Below are positions 31,530 through 41,058 of a stretch of 64,000 nucleotides of DNA, piece by piece. The position numbers and the translations under genes were made by a program. The DNA comes from JTS-RE37 sp041744575 (GTDB taxonomy: Bacteria > Bacteroidota > Bacteroidia > Flavobacteriales > Flavobacteriaceae), in the NCBI GenBank assembly GCA_041744575.1, contig JBGTKP010000031.1:171826-235825 (forward strand), read 5' to 3'. The notes under the pieces were generated by a model. It was not told the DNA's origin and did no database searches. It was given only the letters and a program-made list of their open reading frames with translations. The number at the start of each line of letters is the position of its first letter. Position 1 is the stretch's first letter.

Positions 31530-32603
31530 ATGAAACGCATACCGAGATTTGTTAAAAAAGGGAAAGAGGAAATAGGTCGTTCCCCGGATGATATGTCCTT
31601 CAGGGGGAAGCAGAAAATGGAGAAAGTGCTTCTCAGGATCATCGATTTTGATACCAGCGGACTAAAAGAGAGCGTAGTTGATGAGGTGAATGAGGTTTTG
31701 AAATATCGTGAAAAACCTACCGTGACTTGGTTCAATGTTGATGGCTTGCACAACCCGGTTATCATGGAGGAAATTTCCATGGGATTTGAATTTGACAGCC
31801 TGGTTATGGGAGATGTGATGGACATCAATGCCAGACCCGCCATTCAGGAATATGGCAACTGTATTGTCATTTCTCTCAAGATGCTACAGCAGGAGGCTGA
31901 ATCCGGAAATTTTTCAGTTGAAAACCTAAGCCTCATCATTACTCCTACTGTGCTTTTGTCCTTTCAGGAGAAAAATGGGGATGTATTTGATCCTGTTCGT
32001 GAACGTATCAGAAATAACAGGAAGAGAATCCGGAGCGGAGGCACAGACTATCTTGCCTACGCCTTACTGGACATCGTTGTGGACAATTATATTTATATCG
32101 TCGGGTTGCTGGGAGAACGAATTGAAACACTGGAAGAAACGCTGCTTCAGGAGCCGAGAAAAAGTGTCATTGATGAAATTTACACCTATAAGAGAGAACT
32201 TAATTTCCTGCGGAAGAGCATGAGTCCTGCCAGGGAAATGATTCTTAACCTTTGCAAGATGGAATCTGAATTAATACGGGATACCACTTATGTATATTTG
32301 AGAGAACTCCTAGATAATATCAACCAGGCAATGGAATCCTCCGACAGCTACCGCGAGATCCTGTCGGACCAGCTTCAGATATACCATACCACGATCAGCA
32401 GCAAGCTCAATGATGTCATGAAATTCCTGACCATATTCTCGGTTATTTTTATCCCTTTGACATTCATTGCAGGGATATACGGTACGAATTTTGACGTCTT
32501 GCCCGAATTACATTACAAGTACAGTTATTACATCATGTGGGGCGTCATTATAGTTGTAGCCGTCGGGATGCTGCTATATTTCAAGAGACGCAAATGGCTT
32601 TAA
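31530..32603 (+). CDS. corA: CorA-family magnesium/cobalt transporter with a GTN filter motif
   Basis: About 357 aa from the ATG at 31530; the frame also has a TTG at 31506. Long cytoplasmic domain with the stalk helix (YKRELNFLRKSMSPAREMILNL) and two C-terminal membrane helices (FLTIFSVIFIPLTFIAGIYG and YIMWGVIIVVAVGMLLYF) ending in a basic tail. The loop between them reads YGTNF in place of the near-universal YGMNF, so the selectivity motif is GTN. The family call is firm; the transported ion should not be assumed to be only Mg2+. Confidence 0.9.
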   Translation: MKRIPRFVKKGKEEIGRSPDDMSFRGKQKMEKVLLRIIDFDTSGLKESVVDEVNEVLKYREKPTVTWFNVDGLHNPVIMEEISMGFEFDSLVMGDVMDINARPAIQEYGNCIVISLKMLQQEAESGNFSVENLSLIITPTVLLSFQEKNGDVFDPVRERIRNNRKRIRSGGTDYLAYALLDIVVDNYIYIVGLLGERIETLEETLLQEPRKSVIDEIYTYKRELNFLRKSMSPAREMILNLCKMESELIRDTTYVYLRELLDNINQAMESSDSYREILSDQLQIYHTTISSKLNDVMKFLTIFSVIFIPLTFIAGIYGTNFDVLPELHYKYSYYIMWGVIIVVAVGMLLYFKRRKWL

Positions 32604-32759
32604 TCAATTACAAAAGCAGCTAAAGGCACAGGAGCCTCACCCTGGTTTTCTGAATGTCATTTTTAACTATAAAACAATCAATCCAACCGGATCCGAAAAT
32701 GTGAAGATAAGATCGGCACGTGCGGCAGCATATCGAACTGATCCCCAAGCAATCAACTA

Positions 32760-33635
32760 ATGAAAATAGTTATATTATCACAAAATCCCACCTTGTATTC
32801 CACAAGGCGGTTAGTCGAGGCAGGTCGCCGCAAAGGTCATGATGTACAGGTTATTGACCACGCCAAATGCGATTTGATCATACAAAGAAAAAAACCGGGA
32901 CTTATTTACCAGGGGGAAGAAGTTACCAATGTAAGTGCCGTAATACCCCGGATTGGCTCCTCCATCACTTTTTATGGAACGGCAGTAGTCCGGCAGTTCG
33001 AAATGATGAAGGTCTTTACCGTAGTGGAGTCCCAGGCGTTGGTACGTTCGAGGGATAAACTGAGAAGCTTACAGATTCTTTCAAGGGCCGGACTGGATCT
33101 GCCAAAGACCGTTTTCAGTAATTACTCCAAGGATGTAGGTGCCATTATTGAAAAAGTAGGCGGAGCTCCGGTAGTCATAAAACTGCTCGAGGGAACCCAG
33201 GGTCTCGGCGTGGTTCTTGCTGATAACCGAAACTCCGCTGAATCCATTCTGGAGGCATTCAACGGCCTCCAGGCCAGGGTAATTGTACAGGAATTCATTA
33301 AAGAGGCCAAAGGGGCAGACATCAGAGCCTTTGTGATTGACGGACACGTAGTTGGTGCCATGAAACGGCAGGCCAAGGAAGGTGAATTCCGTTCTAATTT
33401 GCACAGGGGTGGTTCGGCTACGATCATCAAACTTTCAGATGAAGAGGAGAATGCCGCTATTAAAGCTGCAAAAGCCATGGGTCTGGGGGTCGCCGGGGTA
33501 GACCTGCTTCAATCGGCAAGAGGTCCCCTGATTCTCGAAGTAAATTCGTCCCCGGGATTGGAAGGAATTGAAGCCGCGACCGGTAAGGATATAGCCGGGC
33601 ATATCATTAAATTTGTAGAACGAAATGCTGATTAA
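32760..33635 (+). CDS. rimK: Ribosomal protein S6 - L-glutamate ligase RimK
   Basis: 291 aa ATP-grasp enzyme that adds glutamates to the S6 C-terminus, or makes poly-glutamate-like tails. The N-terminal part (IVILSQNPTLYSTRRLVEAG, VIPRIGSSITFYGTAVVRQFE) and the ATP-grasp motifs (PVVIKLLEGTQGLGVVLA, IVQEFIKEAKGADIRAFV, GGSATIIKLSDEE, LILEVNSSPGLEGIE) match RimK along its length. The retropepsin-like and ion-channel-like neighbours seen with some flavobacterial RimK genes are not present here; corA is 156 bp upstream. Confidence 0.92.
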   Translation: MKIVILSQNPTLYSTRRLVEAGRRKGHDVQVIDHAKCDLIIQRKKPGLIYQGEEVTNVSAVIPRIGSSITFYGTAVVRQFEMMKVFTVVESQALVRSRDKLRSLQILSRAGLDLPKTVFSNYSKDVGAIIEKVGGAPVVIKLLEGTQGLGVVLADNRNSAESILEAFNGLQARVIVQEFIKEAKGADIRAFVIDGHVVGAMKRQAKEGEFRSNLHRGGSATIIKLSDEEENAAIKAAKAMGLGVAGVDLLQSARGPLILEVNSSPGLEGIEAATGKDIAGHIIKFVERNAD

Positions 33636-33773
33636 CCGGGCGCGGCATTTGGATAGGGCAGAACGACACAGGCATTCTCCTACTTTTAAATTTTGTGGAA
33701 CTTGCCGTTTGTATGTTCTCCTTAGCCGGCGGTCGGAGTTTGGGTCATATTTTCACCATTAAAGTTTTAGGTT

Positions 33774-34073
33774 ATGATACGCCATATGGTTGTCTTTAAT
33801 TTAAATTGTGACAAAGGGTCAGCGGAAGAAAGCAAATTTCTGGAAGCGGCATCGAAGCTTTCTTTATTGCCCGGAGTGATGGATTTTGAGGTCCTGCGGC
33901 AAGTAAGTCCTAAAACAGACTTCCGGTATGGCCTTTCAATGACATTTGAAACAGAAAAGACCTATGATGCGTACAATGTACATCCGGATCATCTTCACTT
34001 CGTGAATACACACTGGGCCCAATCCGTGTCAAAATTTCTCGAATTAGACTTTCAACATTATCATGCCCGGTAG
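33774..34073 (+). CDS. Dabb (stress-responsive A/B barrel) domain protein
   Basis: 99 aa ferredoxin-like dimeric barrel. The family's MIRHMVVFNLN start, VMDFEVLRQVSP middle and YNVHPDHLHFVNTHWAQSVSKFL end are all present. Members include plant stress proteins and small polyketide cyclases; most bacterial ones have no known substrate. Stands alone, 138 bp after rimK. Confidence 0.88.
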   Translation: MIRHMVVFNLNCDKGSAEESKFLEAASKLSLLPGVMDFEVLRQVSPKTDFRYGLSMTFETEKTYDAYNVHPDHLHFVNTHWAQSVSKFLELDFQHYHAR

Positions 34074-34114
34074 TTATACCAAGCAATGGCGTTGCATACA
34101 AAGGGCAAGTAGTA

Positions 34115-34414
34115 TTATTTGTCGAGATCCTCAAATATCGCCTTGATTTCTATCTCCAGTGATTCCCTTGGAAAAGCTACACCGGCCCTCCCATACCAGT
34201 AGCGGGCATTCCCTTCGTCGCCTTCCTTCCGATGAAGATACGCATGGAGCCGACATGCCTTTTTGCCCGATAAAGAATCCACCAGCTGATGTGCTTCTTC
34301 CCAATTCCCACTGACATCCCACCAAATGGCTCTCAGCAGCACAGGCCATTGCCGGGGAGGCTCCTTCTGATCCATGGCAGCCATTAATTGATCATATGAT
34401 TCAGGTTTATGCAT
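34115..34414 (-). CDS. Small conserved hypothetical protein
   Basis: 99 aa, soluble, Trp-rich and helical: QWPVLLRAIWWDVSGNWEEAHQLVDSL then CRLHAYLHRKEGDEGNARYWYGRAG. It looks like a single TPR-like pair; I recall similar short proteins of unknown function in many bacteria. It is convergent with the Dabb gene and divergent from the membrane protein at 34493. Confidence 0.7.
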   Translation of the reverse strand: MHKPESYDQLMAAMDQKEPPRQWPVLLRAIWWDVSGNWEEAHQLVDSLSGKKACRLHAYLHRKEGDEGNARYWYGRAGVAFPRESLEIEIKAIFEDLDK

Positions 34415-34492
34415 AAAAAGAATATGTTAGGTCATCACCTGTTTGTTCTTATATAAAATTACTTAATTTCACCGATGCAGCCCTCCTAATCA

Positions 34493-35737
34493 ATGATATT
34501 GGATTTTAACCGCTTCAAGTCCTATAGGATTCTCGCCCCATTTGTGGTCAGCCTGGTATTTGTATCCCTCATGTTTGCCCTGCACATGTCCCGCAGTGCA
34601 GACAGTATGCTCAATGAAAAAAATCATGTCATTTCCAACGGATTTCTGACCTCGCAGATCAATTATCATAAAGAACTACCTCCTTTTGCCAGACGGCCAT
34701 TAACTACTTTTTTGATTGAATCTGTCGCTGATTGGTTCCAGATAAGACCGGGGGTCGCATTTATCTGGGTGAACTTCGGTCTTCTTTTCTTAAGCGGTAT
34801 TTTATTATTCAGGCTATCCATCACGCTCCATGATGATGTGAAAATGGCGATCATTAATATGATCCTTTATTTTCTGACCTTCCCTGTATTCTTTGCCTTT
34901 TTTCCACCCATTTTTTCTTATGATGAACCTCTCCAATACTGCCTCCTCTTCGCGATGCTCAGCGCCTTCCTGAAAAAAAGGTGGTTCTACTTTGTAATCT
35001 GGGGAAGTCTTGCAGTGATTGCCAGAGAAAACAGTGTTTTTGTTCTGCTCAGCCTGTTGATTTGCTTTCCTCCGCTAAAATACACCCTGCCCCTCAGGAT
35101 TTCAGCCGGGCACATCCGGCATCTGGCCCTTGTCAGCCTTCCACTCTGTATTTACGGGCTTTACCTTCTTTGCTTTGTTTGGTTAAATGATATGTGGAAT
35201 CCTACCAAAGACGAATTCTCGAGCAGATTAAGCTGCTTCTTCGCAAATTTCGAAGATGTACATGCCTCCCTGGAAACTTTTTTCTCATTGTTTCTTACCC
35301 TGGGACCATTTGGATATTTTCTATGGTCATACCTCCGTAAAAAGAGGATACCTTCCATTCAGAGCAATTTTGTCAATGGTTTTTTGATGGCATTGGCCTT
35401 TAACACCGTTGTAGTGGTCATTGCAACTTTTGCAAGGGAAGCCAGGCTCTTTGCGATCCCGCTTTTTTTCCTTTGGCCATGGGCGGCCACTTTTATTGGC
35501 GACGGAATCAGAAAGATGATGACTTCAGAAACAATTTCTGGCTTTTTCACGAACTGGCAGTATTCCCTGGCATTCGTGATTTGGGGTGTTGTTAATTACA
35601 TGATTGCCTTCAAGGTCTATATTCCGAGTTTCCCTCCCAGCGATAATTTTTTCAATGAATACCTTTTTATCCTCCTGGAATTGATGAGTTTCCATTTCCT
35701 ACTCAACCGCTACGCTTCCTTGCGATTAAGCCCATAA
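34493..35737 (+). CDS. Polytopic membrane protein, possibly GT-C-type glycosyltransferase-like
   Basis: 414 aa with about ten hydrophobic helices and few loops. A short extracytoplasmic first loop (ADSMLNEKNHVISNGFLTSQ) and the SYDEPLQYCLLFAMLSAFLKKR and ARENSVFVLLSLL segments are the layout seen in the dolichol-phosphate-mannose type (GT-C) family, where an Asp/Glu in the first loop is catalytic. I cannot fix a specific family. It stands alone, between unrelated genes. Confidence 0.6.
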   Translation: MILDFNRFKSYRILAPFVVSLVFVSLMFALHMSRSADSMLNEKNHVISNGFLTSQINYHKELPPFARRPLTTFLIESVADWFQIRPGVAFIWVNFGLLFLSGILLFRLSITLHDDVKMAIINMILYFLTFPVFFAFFPPIFSYDEPLQYCLLFAMLSAFLKKRWFYFVIWGSLAVIARENSVFVLLSLLICFPPLKYTLPLRISAGHIRHLALVSLPLCIYGLYLLCFVWLNDMWNPTKDEFSSRLSCFFANFEDVHASLETFFSLFLTLGPFGYFLWSYLRKKRIPSIQSNFVNGFLMALAFNTVVVVIATFAREARLFAIPLFFLWPWAATFIGDGIRKMMTSETISGFFTNWQYSLAFVIWGVVNYMIAFKVYIPSFPPSDNFFNEYLFILLELMSFHFLLNRYASLRLSP

Positions 35738-35802
35738 ATCAGGACCGCTGCTCCCCCTTTTTATGAAAATCCTGGCATTTTATAAGGCATGTCAAAAGCT
35801 GC

Positions 35803-37800
35803 TCAGTTCAGCATCTGCAAAAATGCTTGTTCAGAGATCAATGGGATAGCAAGACTCTCTGCCTTGGCCTTTTTACTGGGTCCCATATTATCCCCGGCTA
35901 CCACAAAGTTGGTTTTGGAAGAAATGGAGGATGCTACTTTACCCCCATTATCCTCAATTAATTTTTTTAACTCGTCCCTGCCCAGATTTTGAAAAACACC
36001 GGAAACGACAAAAATTGCGCCTCCGAGAATATCCGTTTTATTTTGAAGCTGTTCTTCTCTGAGACTTAATTGAACTCCAAAGCTCCTGAGCTGGCTAATA
36101 ATTTGGATGTTTTTTTCGTCTTCAAAGAACCTGACCACACTTTCGGCGATGCGCTGTCCGATTTCATCCACTTCGGTTAAATCAGGACCTGAAGCAGCCA
36201 TCAGTGCATCTATATTTTTATAAGCCTTTGCCAATTTCTTTGCAACAGTTTCTCCCACATAACGGATACCCAGGGCAAATAAAACCCTTTCGAATGGGAT
36301 GGCTACAGAAGCAGCCACTCCCTGGATCAGATTATCTGCCGACTTTTCTGCCATTCTCTCCAGTGGTAGAATATCCTCCACGGTAAGCGTGTACAGATCG
36401 GCATAGTTATTTATCAGCCCTTCCTTAAATAAGAGGCTTACGGTTTCACTTCCCAAGCCCTCAATATCCATTGCTTTCCGAGAGATAAAATGCTGAATAC
36501 GACCCGTTATCTGAGGCGGGCAGCCCGTATCATTCGGACAGTAATGCTGGGCTTCACCTTCCAGGCGAATGAGCGGACTGGAACATTCCGGACAATGGGT
36601 TATATATACGGTGGGCTCTGATGTCTGCTGCCTATGGGAAAAGTCGACTCCCACAATTTTAGGGATGATCTCCCCCCCTTTTTCCACGTACACCACATCT
36701 CCCTCACGAATATCCAGTTTGGCAATCTGGTCCGCATTGTGCAGTGAAGCTCTCTTCACAGTGGTCCCGGCCAGGAGAACAGGTGCAAGATTCGCCACAG
36801 GAGTAATAGCGCCGGTTCGCCCGACCTGATAGGTTATACGGCGTAAATTCGTAGCTGCCCGTTCTGCCCTGAATTTATAGGCGAGTGCCCATCTCGGTGA
36901 CTTCGCGGTATACCCCAGTTCTTCCTGATGCCGGAGGAGATTGACCTTGATCACCACCCCATCCGTTTCATAGGGTAATTCGTGGCGGTGATGATCCCAA
37001 TGATCTACGTAGTCCATCACTTCGGTAGTTGTTTTACATAGTGCCGGGTTGGGAGGGACCTTGAAACCCCAGTTCCTCGCTTTTTCGAGCAGTTCAAACT
37101 GGGAGGCTACTTGCAGGTCTGTTCCCGATATCCCATAGATAAGGCAGTCAAGAGGTCGCTGCGCAACCAGCGAGCTGTCCTGTAATTTCAGGCTACCTGC
37201 CGCTGTATTCCTTGGGTTCATATACGGTTCTTCCCCATTCGCAATTCGTTCCTGATTCATCCTTGCAAATCCTTCTACGGGTAATACAATCTCCCCGCGA
37301 ATGTCAAATCTTGCAGGATATGAACCTCTCAGAAGCAGCGGCACGGAGCGAATGGTCCGGATGTTTGCGGTCACATCATCGCCCTGGTAGCCATCCCCTC
37401 TGGTCACGGCGCGTATAAGTCTGCCATCCTCATAAGTGATGCTGATAGAGGCTCCGTCATATTTTAATTCGCAGCTAAATTCAACCGAAGCATCTCCAAG
37501 ATTGCGCTGGACCCGTTTCTCCCATTCCAAAAGCTCTTCTCTGGAGTAGGAATTATCCAGGGAATACATGCGGTGATTGTGGGTAACGGTTACAAACGTT
37601 TTGGTTATCCCTCCGCCCACTCGAAGTGTCGGGGAGGAGGGGTCAAAGAATTCGGGATAGGCCGCCTCCAGATCCTGTAATTCGCGCAATTTGGTATCAA
37701 ATTCGAAATCCGGGATTGTGGGCCGGTCAAGGATGTAATAGTTGTGATTGTGATCGCTGAGTTCGAGGCGAAGCGCCTTTATTTTTTTCTCCGCTTCCAT
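35803..37800 (-). CDS. ligA: NAD-dependent DNA ligase LigA
   Basis: About 665 aa from the ATG at 37800, the family's usual length; an earlier in-frame ATG at 37842 would add 14 atypical residues. Adenylation domain with the KYDG motif (ELKYDGASISI), OB fold, a four-Cys zinc finger (CPECSSPL and YCPNDTGC), helix-hairpin-helix repeats and a C-terminal BRCT domain starting near GGAIFVVSGVF. Seals nicks in replication and repair. Single gene. Confidence 0.96.
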   Translation of the reverse strand: MEAEKKIKALRLELSDHNHNYYILDRPTIPDFEFDTKLRELQDLEAAYPEFFDPSSPTLRVGGGITKTFVTVTHNHRMYSLDNSYSREELLEWEKRVQRNLGDASVEFSCELKYDGASISITYEDGRLIRAVTRGDGYQGDDVTANIRTIRSVPLLLRGSYPARFDIRGEIVLPVEGFARMNQERIANGEEPYMNPRNTAAGSLKLQDSSLVAQRPLDCLIYGISGTDLQVASQFELLEKARNWGFKVPPNPALCKTTTEVMDYVDHWDHHRHELPYETDGVVIKVNLLRHQEELGYTAKSPRWALAYKFRAERAATNLRRITYQVGRTGAITPVANLAPVLLAGTTVKRASLHNADQIAKLDIREGDVVYVEKGGEIIPKIVGVDFSHRQQTSEPTVYITHCPECSSPLIRLEGEAQHYCPNDTGCPPQITGRIQHFISRKAMDIEGLGSETVSLLFKEGLINNYADLYTLTVEDILPLERMAEKSADNLIQGVAASVAIPFERVLFALGIRYVGETVAKKLAKAYKNIDALMAASGPDLTEVDEIGQRIAESVVRFFEDEKNIQIISQLRSFGVQLSLREEQLQNKTDILGGAIFVVSGVFQNLGRDELKKLIEDNGGKVASSISSKTNFVVAGDNMGPSKKAKAESLAIPLISEQAFLQMLN

Positions 37801-38011
37801 GTGTGAATGCTTTATTTTAGCTTTTGTGGCGATACCTGTCATTGGTCATCCGAAACGATGCCTGTAGTTGTGGTAGCCCTGTTCCGGCAAAATTAATTCC
37901 TTCCTTCAAAGAAACGAAATTTCTATCCGCAACCCTTGCAGTCGATGAGATTATCGTAGGTCAGCTCAATTTATATCTGAGGGAGTTATCTGAAAATTAG
38001 GGGCACAGGTA

Positions 38012-38893
38012 TTATCGGAGATTGGCTGGTCTTACGGCCCTGATCATTCTGTCATTTCCAAAAATATCCTGACGCAGTTCAATATCTGAAAACCCTCGCC
38101 CTTCCAGCACCCTGATTGTTTCCTGCCCAAGATATTGATTGATTTCAAAGTATAAACTGCCTCCTGGCTGAAGGTAATTCATGCCCAGATCGGCGATGCA
38201 CTCGAAGAACATCAGTGGATGGTCATCCGGGACGAACAGGGCCTTGGGTGGTTCATAATCCTTTACATTTTTATCCATATCAAGCTTTTCAAGCTGGCGT
38301 ACATAAGGAGGATTGGAAATGATCACATCAAAATGGAACGGCAGGGCCGTCAATTGGAGGATGTCGGCCTGGATCCAGGTTACCTCCACATGATTCGCTG
38401 TGGCATTTTCCCGGGCGACCGTAAGGACTTCATCCGAAATGTCCAGTGCATGCACTTCTGCATTTTGAAGGTATTTCGCCAGTGAAACAGCGATACATCC
38501 ACTTCCGGTACCAACATCCAATATTCTCAGGGTATCCTGAGTCTCAATTTGAACATAATTTTCGTTGATCTCCTTCAGGATCCACCGGGTCAATCCCTCT
38601 GTTTCCGGCCTTGGGATCAATACATGGTCATTTACCCTGAACCTCAGATCCATAAACCAGGATTCGCCAAGGATATATTGAATGGGCTGCTCCTCCTTGA
38701 GAAGTGATAGCGCTTTGAAAAATAAGGTTTCCTCCTCTTTCGTAACCACCAGGTCAGGCCTTAGTGCCAGTACGAATTTTTCCAGATGTAGGTAATGGGA
38801 AAGAAGCAAGCCAAAAAAACTTTCCACCTCTTCCCGCCGGTACTGAGATGCGAGTTCTTTATGAAAAATAGTACGGATCTCCTTTAACATCAT
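38012..38893 (-). CDS. prmC: Peptide chain release factor N5-glutamine methyltransferase
   Basis: Methylates the Gln of the GGQ motif in RF1 and RF2. 293 aa from the ATG at 38893 (MMLKEIRTIFH; 38890 is an alternative) which sits 4 bp after the GNAT stop; a longer frame back to 38959 overlaps that gene. SAM motif LRILDVGTGSGCIAVSLAKY and the NPPY signature (ISNPPYVRQ) are present, with the usual N-terminal helical domain including VLIPRPETEGL. Confidence 0.93.
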   Translation of the reverse strand: MMLKEIRTIFHKELASQYRREEVESFFGLLLSHYLHLEKFVLALRPDLVVTKEEETLFFKALSLLKEEQPIQYILGESWFMDLRFRVNDHVLIPRPETEGLTRWILKEINENYVQIETQDTLRILDVGTGSGCIAVSLAKYLQNAEVHALDISDEVLTVARENATANHVEVTWIQADILQLTALPFHFDVIISNPPYVRQLEKLDMDKNVKDYEPPKALFVPDDHPLMFFECIADLGMNYLQPGGSLYFEINQYLGQETIRVLEGRGFSDIELRQDIFGNDRMIRAVRPANLR

Positions 38894-38897
38894 GGAT

Positions 38898-39383
38898 TCA
38901 GAATTCCATTGCCATCCAGACGCCGCAGACGGTGTGCCCCGTATTTCCCATTGGCTCATTCAGATATTTAAATCCGTTTTCGAGGTAAAGGCCGTGGGCT
39001 TTATGCATGGAAGGTACGGACTCCAGATAACAAGAGGTGTATCCCAATGACCTGGCTTTTGCAATACAAGTCTTTAGCAATTCGGATCCCAGGCCTTTTC
39101 CACGATACGCTTTTGACACATACATCTTCTGCAATTCACAAACTGTTCCATCATAATTCTTCAATGGCGCAATTCCCCCACCCCCAATAACAATGCCCTT
39201 ATCCTCTGCAATGTAATAACATGACATAGGTCGGGTAAAGGACTCATACATCAGGTCAAGTTCCGGATCATCATAAGCAGACCCTGTCCTGGGGACACAG
39301 AATTCCAAAAGTATCTGACGTATAAGTAATGATATAGTTTCGTTATCCTCCCGTCGTATCTCTCTGATGATAACCCCATCCAT
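38898..39383 (-). CDS. GNAT family N-acetyltransferase
   Basis: 161 aa single-domain acetyltransferase. Acetyl-CoA loop VSKAYRGKGLGSELLKTC and the following LGYTSCYLESVPSMHKAHGLYLENGF are typical. 4 bp before prmC in the same direction, so it shares the transcript. Substrate unknown. Confidence 0.88.
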   Translation of the reverse strand: MDGVIIREIRREDNETISLLIRQILLEFCVPRTGSAYDDPELDLMYESFTRPMSCYYIAEDKGIVIGGGGIAPLKNYDGTVCELQKMYVSKAYRGKGLGSELLKTCIAKARSLGYTSCYLESVPSMHKAHGLYLENGFKYLNEPMGNTGHTVCGVWMAMEF

Positions 39384-39412
39384 AATCTTTCTGAATAGCC
39401 TACTTTTATAGT

Positions 39413-40465
39413 GTGAAGATACATGAAAAATATATGCTTCGCTGCATGAAACTGGGCCTTAATGCTTTGGGAAGTGCCGCGCCGAATCCCATGGTAGGCA
39501 GCGTGATTGTTTATGAGGATAAAATCATCGGAGAAGGATATACCAGCGCGTACGGCGGACCTCATGCGGAGGTGAATGCTGTTGCCGCCGTTGCCGATAA
39601 GGCCCTGCTTAAGGAATCCACTTTGTATGTTTCGATGGAACCCTGTTCGCATTATGGACAAACACCTCCGTGTTCAGAAATGATCATCAATTCTCAAATA
39701 CCTAAAGTTGTGATAGGTCTGGTCGATCCTAACAAAAAAGTAAATGGTACCGGAATTCAAAAGCTTAAAGAGGCAGGGTGCGAAGTGATCAGCGGAATTC
39801 TTGAAAAGGAATGCCGGGAACACCATAAAAGATTTCTTACCTATCACGAAAAACAACGACCCTATGTTATTCTTAAATGGGCACAGACGCAGGATGGCTT
39901 TATTGGTCCTGCAGCTCACAAAAGACAAGGTCCTGAAAGACCCTTCTGGATTTCCGGTGCCTCTTCCCGACAACTGGTTCATCAATGGCGAAGCCAGGAA
40001 CAGGCAATCATGGCGGGAACGACAACCATACTTCAGGACAATCCGGCATTGACAACACGTTACCATCCAGGAAAATCCCCTGTCCGGGTGGTACCGGACA
40101 GGAATCTCAGTATTCCGGGAAAGTGGCATGTAATGGATGACAGTGCTGAAACTTTGGTGCTGACCGAAATTTCAGATAGCGGAAAATACAGGAGTGGGGT
40201 TTCTTACTCCGTGATTGATTTCAGCGCTGATATTCCCAATCAGATCCTGGAAAACCTTTATCGCCGGCAGCTTACCAGTCTGATTATTGAAGGGGGGCTA
40301 CAAACCCTTTCCTCCTTTATCAAATCAGGTCTCTGGGATGAGGCCAGGATTTTTATTGCCGGCGGTGTCCTGGGTGAAGGCATCAGTGCCCCTGTCATTT
40401 CCGGTCGGATGGTGTTTGACGGAAAGGTCGGAGAAGATAAACTTCATATATTCCGGAATGATTAA
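39413..40465 (+). CDS. ribD: Bifunctional riboflavin deaminase/reductase RibD
   Basis: Second and third steps of riboflavin synthesis: deamination of the pyrimidine and reduction of the ribosyl group. 350 aa. Deaminase domain with zinc motif PHAEVNAV and EPCSHYGQTPPCSEMII; reductase domain from about residue 145 (PYVILKWAQTQDGFIG, SLIIEGGLQTLSSFI). Start is a GTG at 39413 (V/M-K-I-H-E-K-Y-M), preferred over the ATG eight codons later because KIHEKYM is usual in flavobacterial RibD. Its end overlaps the HAD gene by 8 bp. Confidence 0.94.
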   Translation: MKIHEKYMLRCMKLGLNALGSAAPNPMVGSVIVYEDKIIGEGYTSAYGGPHAEVNAVAAVADKALLKESTLYVSMEPCSHYGQTPPCSEMIINSQIPKVVIGLVDPNKKVNGTGIQKLKEAGCEVISGILEKECREHHKRFLTYHEKQRPYVILKWAQTQDGFIGPAAHKRQGPERPFWISGASSRQLVHQWRSQEQAIMAGTTTILQDNPALTTRYHPGKSPVRVVPDRNLSIPGKWHVMDDSAETLVLTEISDSGKYRSGVSYSVIDFSADIPNQILENLYRRQLTSLIIEGGLQTLSSFIKSGLWDEARIFIAGGVLGEGISAPVISGRMVFDGKVGEDKLHIFRND

Positions 40466-41057
40466 GAACATTATTTTTGATTTTGGAGATGTATTTATCA
40501 ATCTCAACAAATCGGTGGTCAGGGACTATGCTTCGCGGGAAATTGCAGACTTTCAGAGCGTATTTGACCCGGTCAATGAAGCTTTTGAAATTGGCGCTAT
40601 AAGTTCCGATGAATTCCTGGAAACCCTATTAACCTCCTTCCCGGACAAATCCAAAAAACAACTTGGGGAGATCTGGAACTCAATGTTGCTGGATCTTCCC
40701 GAATACCGGCTGGAATTTCTTGAAAAATTGGCAGCTTTGCGTTCTTATCGACTGTTTCTGCTCAGTAACACGAATGCCTTGCATATACCTCATGTAACAG
40801 AGAAAATGGGTCCGGGGAGGTTTGACAGGTTCAGGAATTGTTTTGATAAGTTCTACCTCTCCCATGAATTGAGATTGCGTAAACCGGATCCTGGAATTTT
40901 TCAGTTTGTTCTTTCGGACAATGGCCTTAATGCGGATGAAACCCTCTTTATTGACGATACGGAAGGCCATACGAGAGCTGCGGCCTCACTCGGAATTCAT
41001 ACCTGGCATTTAAAGGTGGGAAAAGAGGATGTTGTACAATTAATGGAAAAGTTATAA
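40458..41057 (+). CDS. HAD-superfamily phosphatase overlapping ribD
   Basis: 199 aa from the ATG at 40458 (MIKNIIFDFGDVF). Motif I has the nucleophile D8 with Gly at +2 as in YihX-type phosphatases; motif II LLSNTNA, motif III lysine in LRKPDPGIF and motif IV IDDTEGHTRAA are intact. An 8-bp overlap with ribD makes translational coupling very likely. The phosphatase step between RibD and lumazine synthase is performed by different HAD enzymes in known bacteria, so this is a good candidate for that step here. This is inference from context. Confidence 0.88.
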   Translation: MIKNIIFDFGDVFINLNKSVVRDYASREIADFQSVFDPVNEAFEIGAISSDEFLETLLTSFPDKSKKQLGEIWNSMLLDLPEYRLEFLEKLAALRSYRLFLLSNTNALHIPHVTEKMGPGRFDRFRNCFDKFYLSHELRLRKPDPGIFQFVLSDNGLNADETLFIDDTEGHTRAAASLGIHTWHLKVGKEDVVQLMEKL

Positions 41058-41058
41058 G

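Noticed and set aside
37888..37895. Minus-strand TAATTTTG upstream of ligA
   Set aside because: Exact -7 match, but no TTG at 17-23 nt; the AT-rich context makes single matches common.
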